DNA of 64,000 bases, from positions 1 through 64,000 of the forward strand of contig NZ_AUUU01000041.1 of NCBI RefSeq assembly GCF_002760435.1. The letters are read 5' to 3'. This DNA comes from Clostridium sp. LS. GTDB lineage: Bacteria > Bacillota > Clostridia > Clostridiales > Clostridiaceae. The translations under genes and the position numbers were made by a program. Shown piece by piece: positions 62,144-64,000 of the stretch. Under the pieces are notes generated by a model. The model saw only the letters and a program-made list of their open reading frames with translations. It ran no database searches and was not told the DNA's origin. The stretch's first letter is position 1. Each line of letters begins with the position of its first letter.

Positions 62144-62872
62144 ATGTTGTTATTAGAGAAAATCAAAAAAAAAGAAAATAATCAAGTTGATAGTAGGATA
62201 CATGCAGGTTTTATAATGGAAGATAAGCCAAAGTCAATAGTTGCAGAAGCTTATAGAACTTTGAGAACTAATATACAATATTCTTCTTTTGATAAAGAAA
62301 TTAAAACCATAGTTATTACTAGTGCTGAAATGGCAGAAGGTAAATCTACAGTAGCAGGAAATATTGCATTATCTTTTGTCCAAAATGATAAAAAAGTTAT
62401 TTTAGTTGATTGTGATTTAAGAAAGCCATCAGTACATAAAAATTTTAAAACTTCTAATTTAGTAGGTGTTTCAGAAGTTCTTATTGGAAAAGCATCTCTT
62501 GAAGATGCTATTCAAAGGCGGAATGAAAATCTTTATTTTTTAACTTCAGGAAAAATACCGCCCAATCCATCAGAAATGCTTGCTTCATCTGCCATGACAA
62601 AATTAATAAAAACGCTAAAAGAAGAATATGATATAGTAATATTAGATACTGCACCCCTTAGGGCAGTTACAGATGCTCAAATACTTTCCACCAAAGTTGA
62701 TGGTACTATTTTAGTTGTAAGAGCAGCTGTGACAAAAAGAGATGCGGTAATTGATGCAAAGAATCTTTTAGATAAAGTTGGAGCTAATATAATAGGGACC
62801 GTATTGCATGCAGTAGAAAACACTAGAGGAAAATATTCTTATTATTACGGAAATAATGAAGATGAAAAATGA
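62144..62872 (+). CDS. cpsD: Bacterial tyrosine autokinase (CpsD/CapB/YwqD family)
   Basis: The 242-residue BY-kinase has Walker A SAEMAEGKST (about 65-74), Walker A' VILVDCDLRKP and Walker B IVILDTAPL. The C-terminal Tyr cluster YSYYYG (about 232-237) is the autophosphorylation site. It acts with the chain-length protein at the membrane to control capsule or exopolysaccharide export. Confidence 0.93.
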   Translation: MLLLEKIKKKENNQVDSRIHAGFIMEDKPKSIVAEAYRTLRTNIQYSSFDKEIKTIVITSAEMAEGKSTVAGNIALSFVQNDKKVILVDCDLRKPSVHKNFKTSNLVGVSEVLIGKASLEDAIQRRNENLYFLTSGKIPPNPSEMLASSAMTKLIKTLKEEYDIVILDTAPLRAVTDAQILSTKVDGTILVVRAAVTKRDAVIDAKNLLDKVGANIIGTVLHAVENTRGKYSYYYGNNEDEK

Positions 62873-62927
62873 AAGAAAATTCGATTAAAAAACTTATAAC
62901 TTATAACTTAAATTGGTGGGTGATTTA

Positions 62928-63704
62928 ATGATACTAGATATTCATTCGCATATATTACCAAATATTGATGATGGTTCGAAGAGTATGGAAATGACATTGG
63001 AAATGTTACGAAATGCGCAGGAAAAAGGAACTAAAGAAATAGTGGCTACACCACATTATTTATTAGATTACGGGGACGCTACAATCAGCGAAGTTAAATC
63101 CTTGGTTAATGAGGTGAATTTAGCTGCTGAAAAAGAAGGAATTAATTTAAAAATCTATAGTGGACAGGAAGTTTATTTTAATGAAAATATAATAAATAAC
63201 TTTTTGGAAGGAAACATAGGTACAATAAATGATTCTAGGTATATGCTTATTGAATTTTCTATGCATGAAATTGAAAAAAATATTTTTGATATAATTTATG
63301 AATTGCAGATTAGAAACATTATTCCAATAATAGCGCATCCCGAAAGATATAAACCAATTAGAGAAAATACCGCCGTTATTAATGATTTTATTGATGCAGG
63401 ATTTTTATTTCAAATGAATGCTGGCAGCATAGAAGGCAAGTTTGGAGAAAGTGTTAGAAAAACCGCCAAAATCTTTTTAGAAAATAATATTTATAATTTC
63501 ATTGGATCAGATGCTCATGATATAGAGAATAGAACTACAGGAATACAAAAAGCTATTAATATATTAAATAGAGAAGATAAAGAGAGTCTAAACAAACATA
63601 TATTTGAAAAAAGTTCTGAAGACCTCTTAGAAGATAATGTGGTAAAGTTTATTGGTAAAAAAGTTAAGCCTAAAAAATCATTCTTTTCATTTTTAAAAAT
63701 TTGA
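62928..63704 (+). CDS. cpsB: PHP-family tyrosine-protein phosphatase (CpsB/CapC/YwqE)
   Basis: This protein of about 258 residues is a manganese-dependent PHP phosphatase that dephosphorylates the BY-kinase. Metal motifs are DIHSHILPNIDDGSK at the N-terminus, VATPHYL, EVYF, IAHPERY and IGSDAHD. ATG 62928 follows GGTGGGTGA. An in-frame GTG at 62913 is in that site. It closes the regulatory triad. No glycosyltransferase is seen before the terminator at 63816. Confidence 0.92.
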   Translation: MILDIHSHILPNIDDGSKSMEMTLEMLRNAQEKGTKEIVATPHYLLDYGDATISEVKSLVNEVNLAAEKEGINLKIYSGQEVYFNENIINNFLEGNIGTINDSRYMLIEFSMHEIEKNIFDIIYELQIRNIIPIIAHPERYKPIRENTAVINDFIDAGFLFQMNAGSIEGKFGESVRKTAKIFLENNIYNFIGSDAHDIENRTTGIQKAINILNREDKESLNKHIFEKSSEDLLEDNVVKFIGKKVKPKKSFFSFLKI

Positions 63705-63815
63705 CGGAATTTTGAGATAATATAAGAACTTTAAATTTAATAAATAAAGTAGATTTAATAATTGTTTTAAAAAAAGTATACCATAATAAAGTAAATTAAA
63801 TAAAAATTTGTTTCA

Positions 63816-63862
63816 AAACGCTATATTAGCAACTATCCTTATGATTGCTTAATATAGCGTTT
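63816..63862 (+). terminator. Terminator after the polysaccharide triad
   Basis: AAACGCTATATTAGCAA pairs with TTGCTTAATATAGCGTTT (one bulge), then TATTG. The stretch 63705-63815 and the last 138 bp of the window hold no recognisable gene. Confidence 0.78.
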
Positions 63863-64000
63863 ATTGTGTGTTGAAAATTATATTGTTTCCAGTGTAATAT
63901 AGGTTGTAGAAGGTGTAGAAAAACGAAACAAATTGTCGAACAAAGCTCATCTTAACATAGAAATAATTAAGATCAGTATGACTTACTAACGCTAATAGTT

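Noticed and set aside
1-64000. CRISPR array, prophage, insertion sequence or defence island
   Set aside because: No spaced direct repeats, cas, transposase, integrase, terminase or restriction genes were seen. The single holin is not enough to call a prophage.

Overview
The window looks like a chromosomal segment of a low-GC, spore-forming Clostridium (cluster I, close to C. beijerinckii or C. butyricum in gene content). Evidence is the strong A+T bias, the alpha/beta-type small acid-soluble spore proteins, the GGAGG-type ribosome sites, abundant short intrinsic terminators, anaerobe-type ferredoxin-dependent enzymes, and clostridial c-di-GMP and SAM-I riboswitches. No insertion sequence, transposase, integrase, tRNA, rRNA or CRISPR array was seen. 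The only phage-like gene is one lone holin.

Layout. 1-8 kb: two spore-protein genes, an RlmA-type rRNA methyltransferase, two tandem paralogous secreted proteins, a bicovalent-flavin oxidase, a glycogen debranching enzyme, an ECF substrate-binding subunit and a 152-residue kinase-fold protein. 8-11.3 kb: an HxlR regulator divergent from a flavin reductase, then bioB-bioY under a BirA-type operator, then the holin. 11.9-16 kb: a PAS-GGDEF-HD-GYP c-di-GMP protein, a SIMPL protein and an MGT-family glycosyltransferase. 16-25.6 kb: a galactomannan locus with GH27 alpha-galactosidase, a Cys-rich small protein, two AraC regulators, a sugar ABC importer lacking its own ATPase, a small membrane protein and a secreted GH26 mannanase. 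26.3-31.9 kb: a SAM-I riboswitch, methionine-type aminotransferase, metQNI and a 2-hydroxyacid dehydrogenase. 32-34 kb: aguB-aguA (agmatine to putrescine). 34-40 kb: MFS transporter, aspartate 4-decarboxylase and a c-di-GMP-I riboswitch in front of a lone CheY-like receiver. 40-44 kb: a PASTA Ser/Thr kinase and membrane or metal-dependent hydrolases.

44.2-56 kb is a coherent reductive pyrimidine catabolism cluster. It holds a PucR regulator, beta-alanine aminotransferase, malonate-semialdehyde-reductase-like alcohol dehydrogenase, NMT1-type ABC importer, dihydropyrimidinase, ferredoxin-type dihydropyrimidine dehydrogenase and M20 ureidopropionase. The genes would take imported uracil or thymine through dihydropyrimidine and the N-carbamoyl compound to beta-alanine and then to 3-hydroxypropionate, releasing both nitrogens. 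56-64 kb: an orphan MglB-like binding protein, a CBS protein, a YbaK deacylase, a GidA-like flavoprotein, a GNAT and a polysaccharide chain-length/tyrosine-kinase/phosphatase triad.

The most notable non-coding feature is a pair of related minus-strand RNA loci about 10 kb apart (25.77-26.17 kb and 35.43-36.01 kb). Both have the same promoter, a 6S-RNA-like 3' module and the same terminator. One carries a full SRP RNA between promoter and 6S module. The other has lost most of it.
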